A DNA stretch of 64,000 nucleotides, from positions 11,117 to 75,116 of the forward strand of contig DASWWX010000041.1 in NCBI GenBank assembly GCA_036405815.1. Reading direction: 5' to 3'. Origin of the DNA: Solimonas sp036405815 (GTDB lineage Bacteria > Pseudomonadota > Gammaproteobacteria > Nevskiales > Nevskiaceae). The notes below the pieces were generated by a model. That model made no database searches and had not been told where the DNA came from. It worked only from the letters and a program-made list of their open reading frames with translations. Both the position numbers and the translations under genes were made by a program. Below, piece by piece: positions 45,516 through 54,231 of this stretch (positions within the stretch are counted from its first letter, which is position 1; every line of letters starts with the position of its first letter).

Positions 45516-46513
45516 TAACGACGACCCTTCAACGATTGCAGCAATTCTTGCACACGCCCGGCATCGTCCGGCGTCAACTGAGCGGTGGCCGGCACCGCCC
45601 AAGCCGTCGCCGGCGCAAACGCCAGGCACTTCATCGCATCCTTCTCGGTCATCAGCACCGGCAGGTCGTCACCGAACGACAGGTCCGACGCCCGAAACGC
45701 ATGGTGATCGGCGAAGGCATGCGGAACAACATCGATCTGCTCCGCCGCCAGCGCATCGAAGAAGCGCTGTGGGTTGCCGATGCCGGCGACCGCGTGCACC
45801 TTCTTGCCGCGCCAGCGAAACAGCGGCATCGGCACGCCACCGGCCAGCGGCCAGGCATCGCCAAGCTGCAGACGCATGCCCACGCTGCGCACGGCATCAG
45901 GGGCTGTCCAACCTGCGCCGTTGACGACGACCAGGTCGACCGCCTGCAAGCGCGACGGCGGCTCACGCAACGGACCGGCCGGCAGCAGCCAGCCGTTGCC
46001 CAGCCCGCGCGCGCCATCGACCACACAGATTTCAGCATCCCGCGGCAGCCGGTAGTGCTGCAGGCCGTCGTCGGACACGATCACGTCGATGCCGGCGTGC
46101 TCGCAGAGGAATCGTGCCGCACGCAGACGATCCGGATCGACCACCAGCGGCGCGGCAGTACGGCGCACGATCAACAACGGCTCATCGCCGCAATGAGCAG
46201 GATCGCTGTCGGCCTGTACCGCATACGGGTACCGCGGTGCGCGAGCGCCGTAGCCGCGGCTGATCACGCCCGGCGTCCAGCCGAGCGCACGCAGCTGCTC
46301 GACCAGCCAGATCGTGACCGGCGTCTTGCCGGCCCCGCCGACCGTCAGATTGCCGACGACGATCACCGGCACCGGCAACGCGTCCCGGTGCGACCGGGCG
46401 CGCAATCGCTGCGCTCGCGCCGCCGCCACGCGGCCGAACAGGCGCGACAGTGGCTGCAACAGCACGGGCGGCGGCACGGGCCGATACCAGCGCCGTTCCA
46501 GCCAGTTGCTCAC
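45515..46513 (-). CDS. lpxK: Tetraacyldisaccharide 4'-kinase LpxK
   Basis: 332 residues. One N-terminal amphipathic/membrane-associated segment, Walker A VGNLTVGGAGKTP (about 53-65) and the conserved DDGLQHYRLPRD with the catalytic Asp. It phosphorylates the lipid A disaccharide at 4'. The ATG lies inside the end of msbA (4-base overlap) and its stop overlaps the next gene, so the whole cluster is translationally coupled. Confidence 0.96.
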   Translation of the reverse strand: MSNWLERRWYRPVPPPVLLQPLSRLFGRVAAARAQRLRARSHRDALPVPVIVVGNLTVGGAGKTPVTIWLVEQLRALGWTPGVISRGYGARAPRYPYAVQADSDPAHCGDEPLLIVRRTAAPLVVDPDRLRAARFLCEHAGIDVIVSDDGLQHYRLPRDAEICVVDGARGLGNGWLLPAGPLREPPSRLQAVDLVVVNGAGWTAPDAVRSVGMRLQLGDAWPLAGGVPMPLFRWRGKKVHAVAGIGNPQRFFDALAAEQIDVVPHAFADHHAFRASDLSFGDDLPVLMTEKDAMKCLAFAPATAWAVPATAQLTPDDAGRVQELLQSLKGRR

Positions 46514-48282
46514 GGCGCCCCGTCCGCCGACGAGTCGAACTGCATGCGATGCAAGGCCGCATACAGCCCGCCGAGACGCAACAGGTCGTCGTGCGTGCCG
46601 GACTCGGCCACGCGGCCATCCTGCATCACCACGATCAGATCGGCGTTCTGGATCGTCGACAGGCGGTGCGCGATCACCAGCGTCGTACGACCCTTGACCA
46701 GGGCTTCGAGCCCCTGCTGGATCGCGCGTTCGGATTCGGTATCCAGCGCCGACGTCGCCTCGTCGAGAATCAGGATCGGCGCGTCCTTGAGCAGCGCACG
46801 CGCAATCGCCAGCCGCTGACGCTGCCCGCCGGACAGGGTCTGGCCGTTCTGACCGATCGGCGTGTGCAACCCTTGCGGCAGCTTCTCGATGAACTCCCAG
46901 GCATGCGCTCGCTTGGCTGCCCCGATAATCGCGGCCTCATCCGGCCGCGGCTGCAGACCGTAGGCGATGTTCTCGGCGACCGTCGTGTTGAACAGTCGTA
47001 CCTGCTGGTCCACCAGCGCGACCTGCCGTCGCAGATCCTGCAGGCGGTACTCACGCACGTCGTGGCCGTCGAGCAGGATGCGTCCCTCGCTGGCGTCGTA
47101 GAAGCGCGGCAGCAGCGACAGCAGCGTCGACTTGCCGCTGCCAGACTTGCCGACGAAGGCCACCGTCTGCCCCGGCGACACCTGAAGACTGACGTGACTG
47201 AGTGCCGACACATCGTCGCGATAGCGGAAGCTCACGTCGTCGAACGCGATGGCACCGCTGGCGCGCGGCAGCGGACGGCTGCCGTCTTCCGGTTCGATCT
47301 CCTCGTCCAGCATCTGGAACAGCTCGTCGCCAGCGGCGATGCCGCGCTGCAGACGCTCGTTGACGCCACCCATGCTCTTCAGCGGCTGCATCAGCGACAG
47401 CATCGCCATCATGAACGCCGCAAACGTGCCCGGCGTCATCTCCTGGATCATGCTCGGCTGGGTGGCGAAGTAGACGATCGCCGCCACGGCCCAGGCGGCG
47501 ATGAACTGGATCAACGCACCGCTGCCGGCACGCGTGGCGACGATCTTCATCGACAGCCAGCGGTTCTGCTCGTTGACGCCGGCAAAACGATCGCGCACGA
47601 AGTCCTGGCCGTTGTACACCTTCACCACGCGCTGGCCATGCACCGCCTCGTCCACGGCCTCGGTCACATTGCTGACGCTCTGCTGGATGCGGGTGCTGAT
47701 GCGGCGGAAACGACGGCTGACGTAGCCGATGATCAGCGCGATCAGCGGCAACACCACGAACGCGAACGACGTCAGCTTCCAGTTCAGCCAGAACATGAAC
47801 CCGATGTAGAACATCACGCTGAGGCCATCCTTGAGCGTAGTGGTCAGCACGGTCGTCGTGGCATCGGCGATCTGCTCGACGTGATAGTTCATGCGCGCGA
47901 TCAGCTGGCTGGAATTGACGCGGTCGTAGTAACGCACCGGCAGGCCCAGCAGCTTGTCGAACAGCACGCGGCGCATGTCGTGCACGACGCGGCGCGCCAC
48001 CCAGGCCATGCCGTAGATCGACGCAAATGATGTGACGCCACGCAGCAGGAACAGGCCCACGATGATCAGCGGCAGGCTGCGGATGTAATCCTGGTTCTGC
48101 TCGACGAAGGCCTTGTCCAGGAGCGGTTTGATCAGCGCGGCGAAGCTGGCCTCCGACGCCGCGAAAGCGGCGGTCGCCAGGAACGCCAATAACATCACCT
48201 TCCAGTGCGGCAGCGAATAGCCGAGCAGGCGGCGATAGATGGGCCAGGCCGCCTTGCGGCCGGAATCAGGCGTGGCGCTCAT
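46510..48282 (-). CDS. msbA: Lipid A export ABC transporter ATP-binding/permease MsbA
   Basis: 590 residues from MSATPDSGRKAAWPIYRRLL; the long upstream frame crosses hinT and is not real. Six membrane helices (about 25-310), then the ATPase with Walker A VGKSGSGKST, Q-loop VDQQVRLFN, signature LSGGQRQRLAIARA and Walker B ILILDEATSALD. It flips core-lipid A across the inner membrane. Heads the cluster with lpxK and kdsB, divergent from hinT. Confidence 0.95.
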   Translation of the reverse strand: MSATPDSGRKAAWPIYRRLLGYSLPHWKVMLLAFLATAAFAASEASFAALIKPLLDKAFVEQNQDYIRSLPLIIVGLFLLRGVTSFASIYGMAWVARRVVHDMRRVLFDKLLGLPVRYYDRVNSSQLIARMNYHVEQIADATTTVLTTTLKDGLSVMFYIGFMFWLNWKLTSFAFVVLPLIALIIGYVSRRFRRISTRIQQSVSNVTEAVDEAVHGQRVVKVYNGQDFVRDRFAGVNEQNRWLSMKIVATRAGSGALIQFIAAWAVAAIVYFATQPSMIQEMTPGTFAAFMMAMLSLMQPLKSMGGVNERLQRGIAAGDELFQMLDEEIEPEDGSRPLPRASGAIAFDDVSFRYRDDVSALSHVSLQVSPGQTVAFVGKSGSGKSTLLSLLPRFYDASEGRILLDGHDVREYRLQDLRRQVALVDQQVRLFNTTVAENIAYGLQPRPDEAAIIGAAKRAHAWEFIEKLPQGLHTPIGQNGQTLSGGQRQRLAIARALLKDAPILILDEATSALDTESERAIQQGLEALVKGRTTLVIAHRLSTIQNADLIVVMQDGRVAESGTHDDLLRLGGLYAALHRMQFDSSADGAP

Positions 48283-48370
48283 GCAGGGACGAGATTCATG
48301 ACCGGCGTATCCTAGCAAGTCGCTACACTGACCGACCGATTCCCTGACCGATTCCGGAAGCGAGCCGCCC

Positions 48371-48712
48371 ATGTCGAAGACCCTGTTCCAGAAGATCTGC
48401 GATCGCGAGATTCCCGCCAGCTTCGTGCATGAAGACGAGCACTGCGTCGCCTTCAACGACATCAATCCGACCGCGCCGCTGCACGTGCTGGTCGTCCCGC
48501 GCAAACCGATTCCGCGGCTGTGCGACGCCACCGCCGAAGACCAGGCCGTGCTCGGCCATCTGCTGCTGATCGCCAACAAGGTGGCGACGGACGCCGGCTA
48601 CGGCGAAGCGTTCCGCGTCGCCATCAACAACGGCGCCGGTGCCGGCCAGTCGGTGTTTCATCTGCATGTTCACGTGATTGCCGGCCGCCCGCTGAAGTGG
48701 CCGCCGGGCTGA
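48371..48712 (+). CDS. hinT: HIT-family purine nucleoside phosphoramidase HinT
   Basis: 113 residues. The histidine triad is HLHVHV at 97-102, catalytic His99; the N-terminal KICDREIPASFVHEDE and NPTAPLHVLVVPRKP are typical. It hydrolyses AMP-amino-acid and related phosphoramidates. The last ten codons and stop are repeated in a 100-bp tandem array that follows. Divergent from msbA with an 88-base gap containing a short direct repeat (TGACCGATTCC). Confidence 0.95.
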   Translation: MSKTLFQKICDREIPASFVHEDEHCVAFNDINPTAPLHVLVVPRKPIPRLCDATAEDQAVLGHLLLIANKVATDAGYGEAFRVAINNGAGAGQSVFHLHVHVIAGRPLKWPPG

Positions 48713-48913
48713 GCTCGGTGACTGCCGGCCATCACGTGCAAGCACGGACATTCATGGTCGATCGCCAAGGCGATCGGGGGCCGGCCGCCCGCTGAAGTGG
48801 CCGCCGGGCTGAGTGCGGTGACTGCCGGCCATCACGTGCAAGCACGGACATTCATGGTCGATCGCCAAGGCGATCGGGGGCCGGCCGTCCGCTGAGGTGC
48901 TTAGCGCGCTGAG
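48680..48913 (+). repeat. 100-bp tandem repeat containing the hinT 3' end
   Basis: 48681-48780 and 48781-48880 are 100-bp units identical at 98 positions. Each begins with the last ~10 codons of hinT and its stop, then ~68 bases with the perfect palindrome CGATCGCC-AA-GGCGATCG. A third, decayed copy of only the gene end (about 73% identity) follows at 48881-48913. Also, 48671-48685 in hinT matches 48724-48738 inverted at 14 of 15 bases. No further gene is seen before 48950. Confidence 0.92.
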
Positions 48914-48949
48914 CGTCGCCGTCGTCGTCAGCCGACGCGGGGCATGCGG

Positions 48950-49786
48950 CTAACGCTTGCTCTGGCCTTTTTGCGCCGGTTCCGGCTCAACCAGTAGCGA
49001 GGCGTCGAGACGCGTCTGGAACCAGTTGGCGCGCCAGCACAGATGCGGGCCGGTCGCGCGGCCGGTGGCGCCGACCCGGCCGATCACCTGCCCCGCATCG
49101 ACACGCTGGCCATCCTTCACGTCCAGCGCCGACAGGTGCAGATAGGTGGTCGACAGGCCCTGGCCGTGATCGAGAATCACCGTGCCGCCGGTGTAATAAA
49201 GATCGCTGCGCGCCAGGCTGACGACGCCGGCAGCGCTGGCCTTGACCGGCGTGCCGGTGGGCGCCGCCAGATCGATGCCGAAATGCGGCTGCTTCGGCTC
49301 GCCATTGAGAATGCGACGGCTGCCGTAGACGCCGCTGACCACCGCCGGCACCGGCCAGATGAATCCACCTGCGTAGTCCGTTGCAGCCGTGTCCCGGCCA
49401 CGCGCAGCGCTGACCCGCTGATTATCGAGCGCGATCTGCTTCAGCGCGGACTCCGGTGGCGTCACCATCTTCTGCGGCAGGCCCGAGATGCGCTGCTCGT
49501 CGTACTGACGCGTTTCCACGCGATACTCGTAGCGCTCGACCGTACCGCCCTGCCGCAACCGCAGTTCCGCGGCGGCGCCTTCGTCGTAAGCCAGGCCCAG
49601 CACGAAGCGACCTTCGGCCGACACGCTCAATGGCTTGTCGTTGAACCAGACCTCGGTGCCGGCCGGCACCTGGCCCTGCATCAGGCCACCCTGCACCCAG
49701 CGGCCCTGCAACTGCGGCTCGGCGCCACTGACGCCGAACGTCAGACCCAGCAGCAGGCCCGCAACGACGCCACGGCACTTCAGCAT
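48950..49786 (-). CDS. M23-family periplasmic peptidase with altered zinc motif
   Basis: 278 residues from MLKCRGVVAGLLLGLTFG, a Sec signal peptide with a GAGG site 6 bases upstream. A beta-rich N-terminal region precedes the LytM domain: HFGIDLAAPTGTPV keeps the H-x3-D pair and YLHLSAL is normal. The usual PHLHW is PHLCW: His248 remains but the second histidine is Cys250. That position is a zinc ligand in LytM enzymes, so zinc may be bound by Cys or lost. Likely cuts or senses peptidoglycan. Follows thrS on the minus strand; no partner gene. Confidence 0.88.
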   Translation of the reverse strand: MLKCRGVVAGLLLGLTFGVSGAEPQLQGRWVQGGLMQGQVPAGTEVWFNDKPLSVSAEGRFVLGLAYDEGAAAELRLRQGGTVERYEYRVETRQYDEQRISGLPQKMVTPPESALKQIALDNQRVSAARGRDTAATDYAGGFIWPVPAVVSGVYGSRRILNGEPKQPHFGIDLAAPTGTPVKASAAGVVSLARSDLYYTGGTVILDHGQGLSTTYLHLSALDVKDGQRVDAGQVIGRVGATGRATGPHLCWRANWFQTRLDASLLVEPEPAQKGQSKR

Positions 49787-49823
49787 TTGCACCTCGACGG
49801 CAAAACGGATGACCACGTCGTGC

Positions 49824-51731
49824 TCAGCGCAGCGCCGCGAGACGGCGAACCGCTTCGTCCAAAGGCAAGGTTTCCTGCCGTTCCTCACCGCGGAAGCGCA
49901 GCGTGACCGTACGCTCCTCGGCTTCCTTGCGGCCGACGACAATGATCACTGGAATTTTCTGCGTCGCATGCTCACGGATCTTGTAGTTGATCTTCTCGTT
50001 GCGCAGGTCGGTCTGCACCCGCAAGCCGGCATCCTTGAACGTCTCGCAGACCTCGGTCGCATAGCCGTCGGCATCCGAGACGATGGGCGCGACCACCCCC
50101 TGCACCGGCGACAGCCAGAACGGCAGCGAGCCGGCGTGATGCTCGATCAGGATGCCGATGAAGCGCTCCATCGACCCCACGATCGCGCGGTGCAGCATGA
50201 TCGGCCGCACGCGCTGCGACTGTTCGTCGATGTACGAAGCATCGAGCCGCTCCGGCATCATCGGGTCGTACTGGATCGTGCCGACCTGCCAGGAGCGACC
50301 GATCGAGTCCTTCAGGTGGTACTCGATCTTCGGACCGTAGAACGCACCCTCGCCCGGCATCTCCTCCCAGGCCACGCCCGCCGCGCGCAGTGCGGCGCGC
50401 AAGGCATTTTCGGCGCGATCCCAGGCATCGTCAGTGCCGAGGCGCTTTTCGGGCCGCAGCGCGAGCTTGACCGCCAGATCGGTGAAGCCGAAATCGGCGT
50501 AGACCTGCATCGCCTGCCGGTGGAACGCGGTGACCTCACCCTCGACCTGCGCTTCCGTGCAGAAGATGTGGCCGTCGTCCTGCGTGAAGGCGCGCACGCG
50601 CATGATGCCGTGCAGTGCGCCGGAGGGTTCGTTGCGATGGCAGCCGCCGAACTCGGCGTAGCGGATCGGCAGATCGCGATAGCTGTGCAGGCCGGCGTTG
50701 TAGATCTGCACGTGTCCCGGACAGTTCATCGGCTTGACGGCGTAGGTGCGCTTCTCCGACTCGGTGAAGAACATGTTCTCCTGGTAGTTGTCCCAGTGCC
50801 CGGACTTCTTCCATAGGCTCACGTCGAGGATTTGCGGCGCGCGCACTTCCTGGTAACCGCCCTTGCGATAGACCGTGCGCACGTACTGTTCCACCGCCTG
50901 CCAGATCGCCCAGCCCTTGGGGTGCCAGAACACCATGCCTGGCGCTTCTTCCTGCTGGTGGAACAGGTCGAGCTGCTTGGCGAGCTTGCGGTGATCGCGC
51001 TTCTCCGCTTCCTCCACCTGCTTGAGATACGCCTTGAGCTCGTCGTCGGTCGCGAAGCACACGCCGGTGATGCGCTGCAGCTGCGCGTTGTTGGCATCGC
51101 CGCGCCAGTAGACACCGCCGACGCGGATCAGCTTGAACGCCGTGCCGAGCTTGCCGGTGGACGGCAGGTGCGGACCCAGGCACATGTCGAGCCAGTTCGG
51201 GCCCTGCTTGTAGATCGTCAGCGCTTCGTCGGCCTTGATGCCGTCGCGAATCCACTCGGCTTTGAAGGTCTCGCCGGCCGCTTCGAAGTGCTTGACCGCC
51301 GCGTCGTGCGACCAGACCTCGCGCGTGATCGGCAGATCGCGCTTCACGATCTCGCGCATCTTGTTCTCGATCGCTTCGAGATCGGCTTCGGTGAACGGCG
51401 TCTCGCGCGCGAAGTCGTAGTAGAAGCCGGTCTCGGTCGCCGGTCCGAACGTGATCTGCGTACCCGGAAAGAGTTCCTGCACGGCCTGCGCCAGCACGTG
51501 CGCGGCGTCGTGGCGGATCGTCTCCAGCGCCTCGGGCTTGTCGCGGGTGACGATGCTGATCGACGCATTGCGGTCGATCGGTCGCGTCAGGTCCCACAGC
51601 TCGCCGTTGACCTGCACGAGCGCGGCCTTCTTGGCCAGGCCTGGCGAGATACCCTGCGCGATCGCAAGGCCGGTGACCGGCGCGTCGAACGACTTCTTGT
51701 TGCCGTCCGGAAAGGTGATTTCAATCGACAT
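49824..51731 (-). CDS. thrS: Threonyl-tRNA synthetase
   Basis: 635 residues. TGS domain (1-60), editing domain with the HxxxH metal motif in RHDAAHVLAQAV and a later Cys-rich site, class II core (MNCPGHVQIYN, RMRAFTQDDGHIF-like RVRAFTQDDGHIF) and C-terminal anticodon domain ending in PLDEAVRRLAAL. It charges and edits tRNA-Thr. Unusually for gammaproteobacteria, infC does not follow; thrS sits 21 bases after gltX, so the two synthetases probably share a transcript. Confidence 0.97.
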   Translation of the reverse strand: MSIEITFPDGNKKSFDAPVTGLAIAQGISPGLAKKAALVQVNGELWDLTRPIDRNASISIVTRDKPEALETIRHDAAHVLAQAVQELFPGTQITFGPATETGFYYDFARETPFTEADLEAIENKMREIVKRDLPITREVWSHDAAVKHFEAAGETFKAEWIRDGIKADEALTIYKQGPNWLDMCLGPHLPSTGKLGTAFKLIRVGGVYWRGDANNAQLQRITGVCFATDDELKAYLKQVEEAEKRDHRKLAKQLDLFHQQEEAPGMVFWHPKGWAIWQAVEQYVRTVYRKGGYQEVRAPQILDVSLWKKSGHWDNYQENMFFTESEKRTYAVKPMNCPGHVQIYNAGLHSYRDLPIRYAEFGGCHRNEPSGALHGIMRVRAFTQDDGHIFCTEAQVEGEVTAFHRQAMQVYADFGFTDLAVKLALRPEKRLGTDDAWDRAENALRAALRAAGVAWEEMPGEGAFYGPKIEYHLKDSIGRSWQVGTIQYDPMMPERLDASYIDEQSQRVRPIMLHRAIVGSMERFIGILIEHHAGSLPFWLSPVQGVVAPIVSDADGYATEVCETFKDAGLRVQTDLRNEKINYKIREHATQKIPVIIVVGRKEAEERTVTLRFRGEERQETLPLDEAVRRLAALR

Positions 51732-51752
51732 GTTCGGTTCCGCAAATAGACG

Positions 51753-53174
51753 TTAGGACTTGCTGCGCACGAAGCTGACGGCGGCCTTGAGCCGCGCGAG
51801 CGTTCGTTCGCGTCCCAGCAGGAACAGCGTCTGGTCGATCGGCGGCGACACCGCCATGCCGACCACCGCGACGCGGATCGGCTGCGCCACCTTGCCCAGA
51901 CCCAGACCGCGCGCCTCCGCAAAACCGTTGACCGCCGCGTGCAGCGCCGGCGCATCCCAGTCCGGCAGCGCCGACAGCGCGGCCGCCAGCGCATCGAGCA
52001 GCACGGCGCCGTCCTCATTCAGATGCTTGGCCGCGTCCTTCTCGTTGTAGCCCTCGAGATCGGCGTAGAGGAACTTCGACTTGTCCGCCATCTCGGCCAG
52101 CGTGCGGCAGCGCTCGCGCTGCTGCTCGATCACAGCAGTCAGGCTCGGGCCGTTCGCGGGATCGACGCCGATGCGGCGCAGGTGCCAGTCGAACTCAGGC
52201 GCCACCAGCGCCGGATCGGCGGCCTTCAGGTACTGGTGATTGACCCAGTAGGCCTTTTCCATGTCGAAGCGCGCCGGCGCGGCGGAGACGTGGTCGAAGT
52301 CGAACTTCGCCATCATCTCCTCGCGCGTGAACAGCTCCTGGTCTCCGTGGGACCAGCCCAGGCGCACCAGGTAGTTCAGCAGCGCCTCGGGCATGAAGCC
52401 CATCGTGCGGTATTCCATGACGCCGAGCGCGCCGTGCCGCTTGGAGAGCTTGGCGCCGTCGGCGCCGAGAATCATCGAAACGTGTGCGTACTGCGGCGGC
52501 GTCGCGCCGAGGGCCTTGAGGATGTTGATCTGGCGCGGGGTGTTGTTGACGTGATCGTCGCCGCGGATGACGTGGGTGATGCCCATGTCCATGTCGTCGA
52601 CGACGACGCAGAAGTTATAGGTCGGCACGCCGTCGCCGCGGGCGATGATCAGGTCGTCGAGTTCGGCGCTGTCGAACACGATCTCGCCCTTGATCAGATC
52701 CTGGAGCACGACCTGCCCCTCCTGCGGATTCTTGAAGCGCACCACCGGTTTCACGCCCGCCGGCACTGGCGGCAGCGTCTTGCCGGCTTCCGGGCGCCAG
52801 CGGCCGTCATAGCGCGGGCGCTCCTTGCGCGCCTGCTGCTCGGCGCGCATCTGGTCCAGCTCTTCCTTGGAGCAGTAGCAGTGATAGGCCGTACCGGCGG
52901 CCAGCATCTGCTGGATCACTTCCGCGTAACGCGGGAAGCGCTGCGTCTGGTAGATCTCGGCAAAGTCCGAGGCCAGACCCAGCCATTTCATGCCCTCGAA
53001 GATGGCGTCCACCGCCTCCTGCGTGCTGCGCTCGCGATCCGTGTCCTCGATACGCAGCAGGAACTTGCCGTCCCGGCCCTTGGCGTACAGATAGGAAAAC
53101 AGAGCGGTACGCGCACCACCGATGTGCAGAAAACCGGTCGGCGACGGGGCAAAGCGGGTAACGACAGCGGACAT
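51753..53174 (-). CDS. gltX: Glutamyl-tRNA synthetase
   Basis: 473 residues. Class I signature FLHIGGARTAL and the KMSKS-like KLSKRHG; CYCSKEELDQ within the catalytic domain gives a partial zinc-type cysteine set. C-terminal half is the anticodon-binding cage. It charges tRNA-Glu (also feeding tetrapyrrole synthesis). Upstream of thrS on the minus strand; divergent from the pterin-synthase-like gene across a symmetric promoter region. Confidence 0.97.
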   Translation of the reverse strand: MSAVVTRFAPSPTGFLHIGGARTALFSYLYAKGRDGKFLLRIEDTDRERSTQEAVDAIFEGMKWLGLASDFAEIYQTQRFPRYAEVIQQMLAAGTAYHCYCSKEELDQMRAEQQARKERPRYDGRWRPEAGKTLPPVPAGVKPVVRFKNPQEGQVVLQDLIKGEIVFDSAELDDLIIARGDGVPTYNFCVVVDDMDMGITHVIRGDDHVNNTPRQINILKALGATPPQYAHVSMILGADGAKLSKRHGALGVMEYRTMGFMPEALLNYLVRLGWSHGDQELFTREEMMAKFDFDHVSAAPARFDMEKAYWVNHQYLKAADPALVAPEFDWHLRRIGVDPANGPSLTAVIEQQRERCRTLAEMADKSKFLYADLEGYNEKDAAKHLNEDGAVLLDALAAALSALPDWDAPALHAAVNGFAEARGLGLGKVAQPIRVAVVGMAVSPPIDQTLFLLGRERTLARLKAAVSFVRSKS

Positions 53175-53202
53175 GACGGGATCGGCCCTTCTCGGAAGCG
53201 CG

Positions 53203-53240
53203 GGATTTTAACAGCAAGCCCGCCGCTGACCTTAAAATCC
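53203..53240. promoter_or_regulatory. Symmetric divergent promoter region gltX / pterin-synthase-like gene
   Basis: GGATTTTAA (53203-53211) and TTAAAATCC (53232-53240) form a perfect 9-bp inverted repeat 20 bases apart. Each arm holds a TAAAAT -10-like box pointing outwards, leading to gltX about 24 bases and the other gene about 20 bases from the predicted starts. No good -35 is evident for either. Confidence 0.45.
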
Positions 53241-53264
53241 GCGCTCGTTCCGCCGTCCACGCCC

Positions 53265-54104
53265 ATGTCCTGTCTGTTCGTCGAGCATCTGACTGTCATC
53301 GATTGCGCCTACCTGGACGTGGGCCGTGGCCTGCTGGGCCAATCCTGGATCGTCGATCTGGAACTGGACGGCGCGCTCGACGAGCAGTCGATGGTGCTGG
53401 ACTTCGGCGCGGTCAAGAAGCGGCTCAAGCGCGCGATCGACGACAGCGTCGATCACAGCCTGCTGGTGCCGGGTCTGGCGCCGCAGCTGTCGTGGACGCA
53501 GGACGGCGACACCGTGGATCTGCGCTTCGACAGCGCCGTCGGCGCGTACCATCACCGCTCGCCCATGCTCGCCGTCTGCCGCCTCGACGCCGCGGCGGTC
53601 GATGCCGGCGCCGTCGCGCGCTACCTGATCCCGCGCCTGCGCCGGGAACTGCCCTCCAATGTCGGCGCACTGCGCCTGCAGCTACGCGAAGAGATCATCG
53701 ACGGCGCCCACTATCAGTACGTGCACGGCCTGAAGAAGCACCAGGGCGCCTGCCAGCGCATTGCCCACGGCCATCGCTCGCGGGTCGAGGTTCGGGTGGA
53801 TGGCGCTCGCGATCCGGCGCTGGAAGCGGCAGTGGCCAGTGCCTGGACCGATATCTACCTGGGCACGCGCGACGATCTGGTCGCGCAAAGCCAGGCGCAT
53901 TGTCAGTTCGCCTACACCAGCCAGGAAGGGCGCTACGAGCTGTCGGTGCCGCGCGCGCGCTGCGATCTGATCGAGACCGACAGCACCGTCGAGTGCATCG
54001 CCGCGCACCTGCTGGCACGCCTGCAATCTCAACGTCCCGGCCGAAGCATCGAGGTACGCGCCTATGAGGGGGTCATGAAAGGCGCGATCAGCCGCTCGGT
54101 ATAG
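53265..54104 (+). CDS. Tandem 6-pyruvoyl-tetrahydropterin-synthase-like (PTPS) protein
   Basis: 279 residues from MSCLFVEHLTVIDCAYL. Two T-fold halves. The N-terminal half keeps MVLDFGAVKKRLK and DHSLLVPG (substrate/shape motifs) but has LLGQSW where HGHSY is expected. The C-terminal half has HQGACQRIAHGHRSRVEVRV, with zinc-type HGH, yet lacks the MVxDF segment. The active site may therefore be shared between halves. PTPS relatives make 6-carboxytetrahydropterin (queuosine) or related pterins; the substrate is not shown. The last eight codons and stop are repeated as a perfect 29-bp tandem. No queuosine or folate genes adjoin. Confidence 0.8.
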   Translation: MSCLFVEHLTVIDCAYLDVGRGLLGQSWIVDLELDGALDEQSMVLDFGAVKKRLKRAIDDSVDHSLLVPGLAPQLSWTQDGDTVDLRFDSAVGAYHHRSPMLAVCRLDAAAVDAGAVARYLIPRLRRELPSNVGALRLQLREEIIDGAHYQYVHGLKKHQGACQRIAHGHRSRVEVRVDGARDPALEAAVASAWTDIYLGTRDDLVAQSQAHCQFAYTSQEGRYELSVPRARCDLIETDSTVECIAAHLLARLQSQRPGRSIEVRAYEGVMKGAISRSV

Positions 54105-54135
54105 TCAAAGGCGCGATCAGCCGCTCGGTATAGTC
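54078..54135 (+). repeat. 29-bp perfect tandem duplication of the pterin-synthase-like gene end
   Basis: 54078-54106 and 54107-54135 are identical at all 29 bases and directly adjacent. Each contains the last eight codons (KGAISRSV) and the TAG stop. Confidence 0.97.
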
Positions 54136-54231
54136 GCCCATAGCAGCGGCCGCGCGCGCGATCCCCCAACGCCACCTCCGACCGCCGCAGGTTCAGACCC
54201 GGTTCAGTCGCCGCGGCGCAAAGTGCGGGTC

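Noticed and set aside
46510..48579. 99-residue N-terminal extension of MsbA across hinT
   Set aside because: It would overlap hinT antisense, and the family start MSATPDSGRK is internal.
48520..48795. ORF crossing hinT and the tandem repeat
   Set aside because: It arises from the repeat in a different frame, with no ribosome site.
49786..49942. N-terminal extension of the M23 peptidase
   Set aside because: It would hide the signal peptide and overlap thrS; the ATG at 49786 has a GAGG site.
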